From JBDSYA01 sp039925865 (GTDB taxonomy: Bacteria; Bacteroidota; Ignavibacteria; Tepidaquicellales; Tepidaquicellaceae): DNA of 10,981 nt. Location of the stretch: assembly GCA_039925865.1 (NCBI GenBank), contig JBDSYA010000250.1, positions 1 to 10,981 of the forward strand. The letters run 5' to 3'. Shown piece after piece: positions 1 to 6,076 of the stretch. Under the pieces are notes generated by a model, which saw only the letters and a list, made by a program, of their open reading frames with translations, was not told the DNA's origin and did not search any database. Both the position numbers and the translations under genes were made by a program. The number at the start of each line of letters is the position of its first letter. Within the stretch, counting starts at the first letter, position 1.

Positions 1-675
1 TTCCCATTGTTCATCATTCAAATCGAAAACAGGTGGAGAAATATATTTTATAAAGATCGAATCAATAAGTTGACTCCGGAAATCGGAGATCGTTATTTTT
101 TGGTTAAGATAATTAACAATATTTCCAACCCTGCTTTTAATAGATTTAATTCCTTTACTTTCAATTTTATCTAACCGGACATTCAGAGCTTTAACGACAT
201 TATCAAGGTCAGAATTAAAAAGTAAAGTACCATGGCTGAACATGGATTTTGTATCCGTGAATTGTGCATTACCTGAAATTTTTTTATCATTAACCGTGAT
301 ATCATTACGCCCGTTCAAAACAGCATCTACACCCATGGTCCGAAGTGTCTGAATTACAGGCTCAGTAAATAGTTTAAAATTGTGAATACTTTTTTGAGAG
401 TGTTTTGTCATAAAACTGAAATTCAGATTTCCCTCATCATGGTAAACAGCACCGCCTCCTGAGATCCTTCTTACAACTTTGACCCCATTATCATTAATAT
501 AATCGTTGTTAATTTCTTCAATTGTATTTTGATGTTTTCCGATAATTACAGAAGGTTCATTAATATAAAACAAAAGGTAATCATTGCTCATGTCCAGATT
601 GCGGACACAATATTCTTCAAGCGCGAGGTTAACGGCAGGGTCTTTCAAATTTTTGCCGTTTATTAGATAAAGCAT
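1..675 (-). CDS. lplA: Lipoate-protein ligase A, C-terminus cut by the window edge
   Basis: This gene encodes lipoate-protein ligase, a cytoplasmic enzyme that activates free lipoate with ATP and attaches it to lysines of the E2 subunits of 2-oxoacid dehydrogenases and to the glycine-cleavage H protein. It starts at an ATG at 675 and stays open to base 1, giving 225 residues of a family usually about 330 long; the C-terminal accessory domain is missing because of the window edge. The lipoyl/adenylate-binding motif RRISGGGAVYHD lies at residues 69-80. GRND is at 122-125, and KKISGNAQ (131-138) supplies the lysine matching E. coli Lys133. SHGTLLFNSDL is at 147-157, and the later SKGIKSIKSRVGN stretch is also typical. 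The start lies 18 bp after the stop of the small membrane protein gene, so the two are probably co-transcribed. No good Shine-Dalgarno sequence is visible. Recognition is by motif and is firm. Confidence 0.95.
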   Translation of the reverse strand, partial: MLYLINGKNLKDPAVNLALEEYCVRNLDMSNDYLLFYINEPSVIIGKHQNTIEEINNDYINDNGVKVVRRISGGGAVYHDEGNLNFSFMTKHSQKSIHNFKLFTEPVIQTLRTMGVDAVLNGRNDITVNDKKISGNAQFTDTKSMFSHGTLLFNSDLDNVVKALNVRLDKIESKGIKSIKSRVGNIVNYLNQKITISDFRSQLIDSIFIKYISPPVFDLNDEQWE

Positions 676-693
676 ATAGTTCGTTTAATAATA

Positions 694-1071
694 TTATTTT
701 TGTTGAATGTCATCCGGAGTAAGCGACTGTCTGCATTCTGTGTCCCATTGCTTAATTTCTGTATCGGTCATATTATCGATCTCAAATTCGCCATACTTAG
801 ATTTTATCTTTCCCAGCATGCATCGGCAGTATCCTTTCATTGATCCCTGCAGTGAAACATTATCTTTGATCTGAGACCTGTATTTATTATAGCAATCTTT
901 CACAAAAGCAGAGTCTGATTCCGGGGACCAATGGTATGAAGTCTGTTCATCCGTACTACTTTCATCTTGCCGGATAACATAAAAAACTATAAAAAGAATT
1001 ACAGCAGTGACGGTTCCTAATAAAAAATATTTTCCAAGATATTCTTTCTTAACTTCATTATTCTTTGCCAC
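694..1071 (-). CDS. Small single-pass membrane protein with four cysteines, unknown function
   Basis: The product is 125 aa and starts with GTG at 1071; no in-frame ATG could replace it without losing the membrane segment. A basic N-terminus (residues 1-14) is followed by one hydrophobic helix at about 15-33. An acidic linker and a soluble helical domain follow, probably periplasmic. That domain has four cysteines, C60, C82, C84 and C113, with a YCRC core followed by LGKIKSKYG. Similar C...CxC...C helical proteins with a 'CxCxLxKIxxKY' core occur in Bacteroidota, to my knowledge without a known role. Disulfide bonding or metal binding is possible, but this is inference. The gene sits 18 bp upstream of lplA on the same strand. 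A link to lipoylation is not shown by anything except this spacing. I do not recognise a named family. Confidence 0.75.
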   Translation of the reverse strand: MAKNNEVKKEYLGKYFLLGTVTAVILFIVFYVIRQDESSTDEQTSYHWSPESDSAFVKDCYNKYRSQIKDNVSLQGSMKGYCRCMLGKIKSKYGEFEIDNMTDTEIKQWDTECRQSLTPDDIQQK

Positions 1072-1248
1072 TCAGGTAATATTATTTTATGTTTAATATT
1101 GTAATTGAGATAGGATATTTAAATACAGATAATAATGCGTAGAACCGGTTCATGAATTTTCCGAGAAAATATTGTAAATCTATGATTTAAATTTTTCCTT
1201 TATACTTAAAATGAATTTGTGTTTCTTGAACAAATAAAATTAGCGTGA

Positions 1249-1716
1249 ATGATACCTGAATTAAGAAATTTAAGCGAGATAGAAACGAATTTGTTGTTGA
1301 ATACACCTGCCTTGGTGACCTTGCTGATAGCCGGTGCTGAAGGAAATATTGAAGCAAAAGAATTAGACTGGGGCGCAAAGATAACTCATTTCAGAGGAGA
1401 GGACAGACAATCAATTCTTCAAAACTATTATAAGGAAGTCGATGCAAACTTCAATGATATTTTGAAACAGTTGATCAGTGCGATGCCGCAGGAAGTTAAT
1501 GAAAGAACAACAGCGATCAACAATGAACTCCAAAAAATAAATGAGATATATCCAAAACTTGAACAAGATCTTTCAAGAGAACTTCATAAAAGCTATAAAA
1601 GCCTGGCCAAACATGTTGCTCAGGCCTCAGGAGGTATCTGGGGCTATGGTTCGATTAGTCCGCAAGAGCAAAAGCTAATAGATCTTGAAGTAATTAAAGA
1701 CCCGGAAATTATTTAA
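1249..1716 (+). CDS. Hypothetical cytoplasmic helical protein, TerB-like N-terminus
   Basis: The product is 155 aa. The ATG start is fixed on the upstream side by an in-frame TGA directly before it (1246-1248). There is no signal peptide, and the protein looks all-helical. Residues 19-41 (TPALVTLLIAGAEGNIEAKELDW) resemble the TerB/tellurite-resistance-like pattern in which an acidic 'A-(D/E)-G-x-I-x-x-x-E' loop follows a hydrophobic helix. Residues 80-125 are rich in charged residues and heptad-like and could form a coiled coil. The C-terminus holds a glycine-rich patch (GGIWGYGSISPQE, 128-140). The TerB resemblance is weak and is my inference. The gene is divergent from the lplA pair and 86 bp before the next plus-strand gene, so operon membership is uncertain. 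No Shine-Dalgarno sequence is visible, which is common in this group. Confidence 0.7.
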   Translation: MIPELRNLSEIETNLLLNTPALVTLLIAGAEGNIEAKELDWGAKITHFRGEDRQSILQNYYKEVDANFNDILKQLISAMPQEVNERTTAINNELQKINEIYPKLEQDLSRELHKSYKSLAKHVAQASGGIWGYGSISPQEQKLIDLEVIKDPEII

Positions 1717-1754
1717 ATAAATTTTATTTAATAATAAAGTAAAACCGCCGAGCA

Positions 1755-1784
1755 TTGTTTTAATATATCGCAAGAATTAATTTG
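1755..1784 (+). promoter_or_regulatory. Candidate Bacteroidota-type promoter for the CNAKCYL gene and the barrel gene
   Basis: TTG at 1755-1757 is followed by exactly 19 bases and then TTAATTTG at 1777-1784. This matches the Bacteroidota -33/-7 consensus TTG-N19-TAnnTTTG at all but one base. It would start transcription around 1790, shortly before the TTG start codon at 1803. The call rests on sequence match only. Confidence 0.45.
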
Positions 1785-1802
1785 TACTCTCAAATCCAAT
1801 AA

Positions 1803-2171
1803 TTGAAAAAAGTAGTTAAACAAATATCCTGTCTCAGTTTAGTGCTGCTGATGTTTCTTCAGGCAAATTACGTTGCATTATATTACTCCCTTTATTCCAT
1901 CAATGTAAAGAGTCTTACTGAAGACTATTGTGAAAAGCTGAAGCCATGCTGCAACGCCAAGTGTTATTTAGATAAACAAGTGAATGAAGATAGTGATGTC
2001 AGTAAGAATAAAAACCTGAAAACTGAGAACAAGCTGGTTATTTCGGAATATGTTGTACAAAAATCACTTTTACTTCCATTTTTATCGGATAAGAAAAAAT
2101 ACTTTACTTATAAAACTTCAATTGTCCTAAGCGACTTTTACCCTGAAATAGAATATCCTCCTCAATCGTAA
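1803..2171 (+). CDS. Small membrane-anchored CNAKCYL-type cysteine protein
   Basis: The product is 122 aa with a TTG start; no ATG lies upstream in frame close enough to compete, and the N-terminus MKKVVKQ followed by a hydrophobic segment (about 9-30) makes sense as a signal or anchor. Residues 43-56 (CEKLKPCCNAKCYL, then DKQ) hold C43, C49, C50 and C54. They match a pattern I know from small uncharacterised Bacteroidota proteins: an N-terminal helix, 'C...CNGKCYLxKQ', and an extreme C-terminus ending in an aromatic/His-Pro-Pro. Here the end is EIEYPPQS. In such genomes the family often sits beside outer-membrane receptors or metal-related genes. Here it is 84 bp before an outer-membrane barrel gene with its own CxxCxC motif. 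A role in metal (perhaps copper) binding or delivery at the envelope is inference. Confidence 0.75.
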   Translation: MKKVVKQISCLSLVLLMFLQANYVALYYSLYSINVKSLTEDYCEKLKPCCNAKCYLDKQVNEDSDVSKNKNLKTENKLVISEYVVQKSLLLPFLSDKKKYFTYKTSIVLSDFYPEIEYPPQS

Positions 2172-2203
2172 CTTTATATATATATATTCATTTAATTTAT
2201 TTA

Positions 2204-2225
2204 CAGTCTGATAATTACCGGACTG
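2204..2225 (+). promoter_or_regulatory. Intergenic hairpin between the CNAKCYL gene and the barrel gene
   Basis: CAGTCTG (2204-2210) can pair with CGGACTG (2219-2225) across an 8-base loop, giving a 7-bp stem with one G-T wobble. It is followed by CTTATCTTT rather than a solid T-run, so it is a poor terminator. It could be an attenuator, a processing site or an mRNA stability element that sets different levels for the two genes. A TA-repeat run (about 2175-2187) precedes it. Confidence 0.35.
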
Positions 2226-2255
2226 CTTATCTTTCATAAAATTAAATCTCAAAAA

Positions 2256-3281
2256 ATGAAAAACACAAAAGTTACATTCATATTATTTATACCTTTAATT
2301 TTTATCGGAGTACTAATTTATCAATCGGCACTTATCTCTCCTGTGAGCGCGAAAAATACAAGCGATACAAAATTATTAAAATTACCTCAAAAGCTTTCAG
2401 ACATTCACGATATGAATGATACGGAGTGCGATCTTTGCGGATGTTATATGGGGCTTGATCCTAACTTTTCAAAAAACCAGGCCGGAATACGGTTCAGCTC
2501 CATTAAATTTTTCACAGAAGGACATCACGAGCAGGAAACAAATTCTTTAACTGACGATCCTGATCACGGCACGGTCGCATCTACGGAATACTATAATGAT
2601 CTGGAGCTTTATTTGCGATATTATTTCACTCCAAAATTCAGAGTATTATTAAGTGTTCCGTTTGGTTCAAACGAAATCGACGGTAAAAAGCTTAATGGTT
2701 TTGGTGATGCAAAGATACTTGCTCAGTATCAGATTTATAATTCTGAAATTACAGGAATGACAAATTTCTGGCAAAGACTATTTCTTGGAGGAGGAATGAG
2801 CCTGCCTACTGGAGTTTATAATAAAACACTTTCAGTGGGCGTGGTCGAACCTCATTTTCAGCCAGGCACAGGAAGCCTAGATCTTATAATGACAGCTCTT
2901 CATCTTGCAAAACTTGAAAAAGCCGGAGTTGGCTGGAGGAATGATTTTATTTATACTATCAACGGAGAAAATAAAAATGATTATAAATTCGGGAACAGAT
3001 TTAACTGGACATCGACATTATTTTATGAAATACAGACTCCCAAGCTAACGATCCTTCCTCACTCAGGTATTTATTTTGAAAGTGCAAAACAAGATAAGCA
3101 AAACGGTCAGCCTTCAGAAGACAGTGGTGGAGATATTTTGTTTGGTTCCGCGGGTGTGGATCTGTATTACGGAGATTTTTCACTTGATCTAAATTACCAG
3201 TTTCCAATACGTCAGGGATTTATCGGCGAGCAGGCTAATAATAAATATAGGATCTATACAGGAGTGGGATATGCATTCTGA
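2256..3281 (+). CDS. Outer-membrane beta-barrel protein of the CxxCxC 'transporter' type
   Basis: The product is 341 aa. A long hydrophobic N-terminus (about 5-30) ends at SPVSAK and looks like a signal peptide. The mature N-terminus carries a cysteine cluster CDLCGCYMGLDPNF (C58, C61, C63). The rest alternates polar and hydrophobic residues with aromatic girdles, as in a beta-barrel, and ends in YTGVGYAF with a terminal phenylalanine. Blocks such as NGFGDAKILAQYQIY (147-161), FLGGGMSLPTG (176-186), FQPGTGSLDL (201-210) and NDYKFGNRFNW (241-251) match a Bacteroidota outer-membrane family with an N-terminal 'CDICGCGxGxxYxGxxPxF' motif, usually annotated only as a transporter or hypothetical protein. 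Its exact substrate is unknown. The cysteine cluster and the upstream CNAKCYL gene suggest metal traffic (inference). A terminator follows 58 bp after the stop. Confidence 0.85.
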   Translation: MKNTKVTFILFIPLIFIGVLIYQSALISPVSAKNTSDTKLLKLPQKLSDIHDMNDTECDLCGCYMGLDPNFSKNQAGIRFSSIKFFTEGHHEQETNSLTDDPDHGTVASTEYYNDLELYLRYYFTPKFRVLLSVPFGSNEIDGKKLNGFGDAKILAQYQIYNSEITGMTNFWQRLFLGGGMSLPTGVYNKTLSVGVVEPHFQPGTGSLDLIMTALHLAKLEKAGVGWRNDFIYTINGENKNDYKFGNRFNWTSTLFYEIQTPKLTILPHSGIYFESAKQDKQNGQPSEDSGGDILFGSAGVDLYYGDFSLDLNYQFPIRQGFIGEQANNKYRIYTGVGYAF

Positions 3282-3338
3282 TTTGTAAATTTAAATAGAG
3301 TAAAATTTTTCTAAGATATATAAAAGATATATTTTTTG

Positions 3339-3370
3339 AGTGAAGTGATTTAGGTTGCTTCACTTTTTTT
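3339..3370 (+). terminator. Rho-independent terminator of the barrel gene
   Basis: AGTGAAG (3339-3345) pairs perfectly with CTTCACT (3358-3364) across a 12-base loop, and the stem runs directly into a T-run ending at 3370. It lies 58 bp after the barrel stop codon. On the minus strand the hairpin is followed by C and then A's, so it would not work as a terminator for the PepSY gene in that direction. Confidence 0.85.
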
Positions 3371-3468
3371 ATTTGTTTCAAATTATCAATCAAACTTTTA
3401 ATAACATCCTTTTCGCTTTTCAAATCGACTCTTCTGTAAAGTGCACTTAAAATATTTAATAAATTTTA

Positions 3469-3927
3469 TTAATTATTATCATTATTATCATTTTCATTAC
3501 TGTCAGAATTCTTTTTTATAAACTTACCATCAGCATCAAATAAAAAATCTGCATTTCCAATTTCAGCTTCATAAGTTATGATGCCTGAATTACTCAAAAT
3601 TTTAGTGGCTTCATTTATTTTTTTACTTCTAAGATTTTGTGAAGTGTATTCACTAACACCTTTAGGAAGTTCAGAAACTGAAATTTCAGTTTTTGTCTGA
3701 ATTAATGTTCCCCTGTCATTAAATATAACTGAAATTTCGTCCATTCCCTTTCCCATCTCTGCCTCATAATTCCCATGTTCTTTTTCCCATCTCACATTTT
3801 TTGCATTCGGATACATTGAGATAAAATTTGTTTTTACAATTGCAGGAACGTCCGCTTCCTTTAAGTCTTGTGCATTGAGAGCGGAACAAAATGTAAGCAC
3901 GAATATAATACAAACTAATTTTTTCAT
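3469..3927 (-). CDS. Secreted PepSY-like domain protein
   Basis: The product is 152 aa with an ATG start and a clear signal peptide (MKKLVCIIFVLTFCSALNAQ, likely cleaved after residue 20). Two PepSY-like (BLIP-like fold) units follow. The first, about 26-85, reads VPAIVKTNF...YPNAKNVRWEKE...YEAEM...ISVIFNDRGTLIQTKTEI. The second, about 88-137, is more divergent: LPKGV...INEATKI...ITYEAEI...DFLFDADGKFIK. This doublet is the usual form of the PF11396-type family, which is periplasmic, common in Bacteroidota, and suspected of binding or inhibiting protein partners or sensing at the envelope. The tail is low-complexity Asn/Asp (residues 141-152), coded partly by a 9-bp tandem repeat. The gene stands alone; a 10-bp direct-repeat array upstream suggests control by a response regulator. 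Its exact role is unknown. Confidence 0.85.
   Translation of the reverse strand: MKKLVCIIFVLTFCSALNAQDLKEADVPAIVKTNFISMYPNAKNVRWEKEHGNYEAEMGKGMDEISVIFNDRGTLIQTKTEISVSELPKGVSEYTSQNLRSKKINEATKILSNSGIITYEAEIGNADFLFDADGKFIKKNSDSNENDNNDNN
3472..3489 (-). repeat. In-frame 9-bp tandem repeat at the 3' end of the PepSY gene
   Basis: ATTATTATC occurs twice in perfect tandem on the plus strand (GATAATAAT on the coding strand, Asp-Asn-Asn). It codes the DNNDNN end of the protein. A unit of three codons can gain or lose copies without a frameshift. Confidence 0.8.
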
Positions 3928-3960
3928 GTTCTGAATATTTATTTTAATAAGTTTAAATTA

Positions 3961-3968
3961 CAAAATTT
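3961..3968 (-). promoter_or_regulatory. Candidate -7 element of the PepSY gene
   Basis: On the minus strand AAATTTTG matches TAnnTTTG at all but one base and lies 33 bp before the ATG at 3927. No TTG is found 19 bp further upstream. This weak -33 is what one expects of an activator-dependent promoter, given the direct repeats that begin 22 bp upstream. Confidence 0.35.
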
Positions 3969-3990
3969 AATATGTAAAAATCCTGTATAT

Positions 3991-4023
3991 TTTCCACTCT
4001 TTTCCACTCTTGCGTACTCTTGC
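3991..4023 (-). repeat. Three-unit 10-bp direct-repeat array, candidate response-regulator site
   Basis: The plus strand holds TTTCCACTCT at 3991-4000, the same ten bases again at 4001-4010, and TGCGTACTCT at 4011-4020, followed by TGC. Read on the minus strand, the core AAGAGT recurs three times at exact 10-bp intervals (4021-4016, 4011-4006, 4001-3996), with GG or AC after each. One helical turn of spacing puts all sites on one face of the DNA, as with tandem OmpR/PhoB-type dimers. The array covers roughly -33 to -60 of the PepSY promoter. Confidence 0.55.
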
Positions 4024-4049
4024 TTAAAATTCTAATACTCAAAATTACT

Positions 4050-4598
4050 TTATGTTTTAAGCCACATGGGTTTTTTCTTAAAAATTTTTTTATAAACGGG
4101 ACAGCTTTCTTCATGCGCATTTGAGAGCCATCCGGAGCTCATGAGAAATTCATTAACTATCTCGCCCCCGGTAAACTTAAAAGTTTTTTTGAAAAGTTTT
4201 GTCCATTCGTCTTTACTTTTAGGATGATGATGACGAAGCCAATTATGAAAGGAGCCGAACTCTTTTTGCAATGCAAGAACAGTCTTTGCATTTTCTATTG
4301 CGGCATTGATTTTAAGACTGTTACGGATAATGCCGGCATCATTAAGCAGACGCGTAACATCTTTTTCTTTATAGGATGCGATCTTTTTAATATTAAAATT
4401 ATGATAAGCTTTTCTGAATGAATTTTGTTTATTTAAGATAATAGTCCAGTTCAAACCAGCCTGATTGATCTCGAGTACGAGCCTTCCGAATAATTCATTA
4501 TCATCATCTATTGGAAAGCCATACTGATTGTCGTGATATTCCCGGTGTACATTAAATTCATTTTTTGAAAGTGAATTGACAAATGTGCAATATGACAT
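4050..4598 (-). CDS. tag: DNA-3-methyladenine glycosylase I
   Basis: This enzyme removes 3-methyladenine from alkylated DNA and starts base-excision repair in the cytoplasm. The product is 182 aa, close to the 187 of E. coli Tag. The zinc-snap ligands are all present: C4, H22 in YHDNQYG, and H162 and C166 in the C-terminal HEESC (HxxxC). The active-site block LEINQAGLNW (42-51) supplies E43, matching catalytic Glu38 of E. coli, and W51. LLNDAGIIRN (84-93) is the conserved helix-hairpin part, and FKFTGGEIVNEFLMSSGW matches the family's C-terminal helix. The first box has Tyr (YHDNQYG) where most family members have Trp. The gene lies 80 bp after the desaturase stop on the same strand, so it may share its transcript. 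A 16-bp palindrome sits directly before the start codon. No alkylation-response partner is in view. Confidence 0.95.
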   Translation of the reverse strand: MSYCTFVNSLSKNEFNVHREYHDNQYGFPIDDDNELFGRLVLEINQAGLNWTIILNKQNSFRKAYHNFNIKKIASYKEKDVTRLLNDAGIIRNSLKINAAIENAKTVLALQKEFGSFHNWLRHHHPKSKDEWTKLFKKTFKFTGGEIVNEFLMSSGWLSNAHEESCPVYKKIFKKKPMWLKT

Positions 4599-4600
4599 TA

Positions 4601-4616
4601 TTAATTTTAAAATTAA
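4601..4616. promoter_or_regulatory. Perfect 16-bp palindrome directly upstream of tag
   Basis: TTAATTTTAAAATTAA is self-complementary over 16 bases and lies two bases before the tag start codon (4598), across the ribosome-binding region. It might be a regulator site, but in DNA this AT-rich such a palindrome can arise by chance. Confidence 0.25.
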
Positions 4617-4678
4617 CAGCTTAATAAATGCACTTTGTAATCAGAGCAAATAAATTTTTTGAAATAGTGCAGGAAAAA

Positions 4679-5794
4679 TTATTTTCCTAAAGCAACAGGC
4701 AGGTTATCATATCTGCCCAGGTCTTTGAGCATTTTCATATGATTCCAAATGGCTTTTAAAAAATTTGAATGAACATTATACGGAATTCCGTATTCGTCAG
4801 CAGTCTTTTTAACGATCTTAGAAATTTGTCTGTAATGAACATGACAAATATTGGGGAAAAGGTGATGTTCGATCTGGTAATTAAGCCCTCCGATAAACCA
4901 TGAAAAAAAACGGTTCTTTGGAGAGAAATTTGCAGTAGTCTGGAGCTGATGAAGCGTGAAAGTTGTCTCAAGCTTTCCTTCATCATCGGGTAACGGATAC
5001 TCTGATGAAGGCATAATGTGTGCACACTGGAAAACTATTGCAACAACAAGTCCGGCAAGAATGTGCATTGAAGCAAAACACAAAAGAGTTTCCCACCAGG
5101 GAATTGGCGCAAGCATCATAGGAAGCGCTATAAAATAAAAAAGATACGCAGCTTTGGAAAGCAGGAGTTCAATTAAAGAACCTGTAAAGGTTTTGTTCTG
5201 AGCTTTTATCAACCCCATTTTTTTGTACCTGAATAATTGACGAAAGTCCTTGCTGACAACCCAGTTCAAAGTCAGAAAAGAGTAAAAGAACCAGGCATAA
5301 TAATGCTGAAGCCTGTGAAATTTATATCGTTTTTGATGAGGTGAAAATCTCAGCATTATTCCAATACTTACATCTTCATCGAGGCCATCAATATTTGTAT
5401 AAGAATGGTGAAGAACATTGTGCTGGATTTTCCAATTGACAGCATTACCACCGATAAAATTAATTAAATAACCCAGATACTTATTCACGGTTTCATTCTT
5501 TGAATAAGAACCATGATTTGCATCATGCATTATAGAAAGACCGATCCCGACCATTCCAAAACCCATCAAAAGCCAGAGGCCGAATATGATCCATGGGCTT
5601 GTAATAAGACCGGAGATCATTACAAAATAAGGAAGGATATATAGTGAAAGCATGATGATAGTTTTCCATATCATTGCCGAATTTCCGAATCTTTGTATAT
5701 TATGTGTATCAAAATATTCTTTAACTCTGATCCTTAGCGTGCTCATAATATCAGTCTTCTTGTCACCGGAAAATTTTACTGTTTTAAAATTCAT
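4679..5794 (-). CDS. Membrane fatty-acid desaturase, front-end (delta-5/delta-6) type
   Basis: This is an integral-membrane di-iron desaturase that introduces a double bond into acyl chains of lipids or acyl-CoA, using O2 and an electron donor. The product is 371 aa. Its three histidine boxes are complete: H90-DAN-H94 (HDANH), H125-NVL-H129-H130 (HNVLHH) and Q307-IE-H310-H311 (QIEHH). Hydrophobic segments lie at about 43-62, 65-88, 165-180, 215-230 and 236-258. The Gln in place of the first His of box 3 is the mark of front-end desaturases such as delta-6 linoleoyl-CoA desaturases. No cytochrome b5 domain (HPGG) is fused, so a separate donor must serve. WKIQHNVLHHSYTN and GGLNYQIEHHLFP are family-typical. 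The gene precedes tag by 80 bp. Regiospecificity cannot be read from the sequence. Confidence 0.93.
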   Translation of the reverse strand: MNFKTVKFSGDKKTDIMSTLRIRVKEYFDTHNIQRFGNSAMIWKTIIMLSLYILPYFVMISGLITSPWIIFGLWLLMGFGMVGIGLSIMHDANHGSYSKNETVNKYLGYLINFIGGNAVNWKIQHNVLHHSYTNIDGLDEDVSIGIMLRFSPHQKRYKFHRLQHYYAWFFYSFLTLNWVVSKDFRQLFRYKKMGLIKAQNKTFTGSLIELLLSKAAYLFYFIALPMMLAPIPWWETLLCFASMHILAGLVVAIVFQCAHIMPSSEYPLPDDEGKLETTFTLHQLQTTANFSPKNRFFSWFIGGLNYQIEHHLFPNICHVHYRQISKIVKKTADEYGIPYNVHSNFLKAIWNHMKMLKDLGRYDNLPVALGK

Positions 5795-5856
5795 ATTTCG
5801 ATTTATATTTATTACTTGTTAATAGAAAAAGTTGAGGTAAGGAAAACTGCCGGCTT

Positions 5857-5887
5857 CAAAAGAAGTATAAAAATCAGATCTTATCAA
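5857..5887 (-). promoter_or_regulatory. Weak candidate promoter of the desaturase gene
   Basis: On the minus strand TTG (5887-5885) is followed by 20 bases and TTCTTTTG (5864-5857), which is close to TTG-N19-TAnnTTTG but one base too long in the spacer and one base off in the -7 box. It would give a leader of about 55 bases. The rest of the 282-bp gap (5795-6076) shows no gene, and only a short TTCATT/AATGAA inverted repeat (5968-5985) that is too weak to call a terminator. Confidence 0.25.
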
Positions 5888-6076
5888 ATCAGTCAATGCG
5901 ATCAATCCTGTAAACTTGCTTAAAATAATTGCTTTACTTATTTGTAAGAATATACCAATTAACCCGTTTCATTAAAAGGAATGAATAAAGTATACAATGT
6001 TTAAATTATTATTAAACTATTCTTCATTCGGAATATTAATAGACTCCATAAAGTTAATGCATAATTCTTATCCAAA

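Noticed and set aside
1142..1151. GAACCGGTTC, a perfect 10-bp palindrome in the divergent region before the small membrane gene and the TerB-like gene
   Set aside because: Ten-bp palindromes are expected several times in a window this size by chance, and no second copy was seen.
1187..1378. 63-aa open frame on the minus strand
   Set aside because: It overlaps the start of the 155-aa plus-strand gene, has no recognisable features, and lies partly in AT-rich intergenic DNA.
3235..3423. 62-aa open frame on the minus strand
   Set aside because: It runs through the barrel gene's 3' end and its terminator hairpin; its Lys/Ile-rich sequence reflects AT-rich DNA.
3439..3448. AAGTGCACTT palindrome downstream of the PepSY gene
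   Set aside because: It is short, AT-flanked and without a T-run on the minus strand, so it is neither a convincing terminator nor an operator.
4756..5138. Two open frames inside the desaturase gene (89 aa minus, 60 aa plus)
   Set aside because: Both are out-of-frame shadows of a gene with complete histidine boxes.
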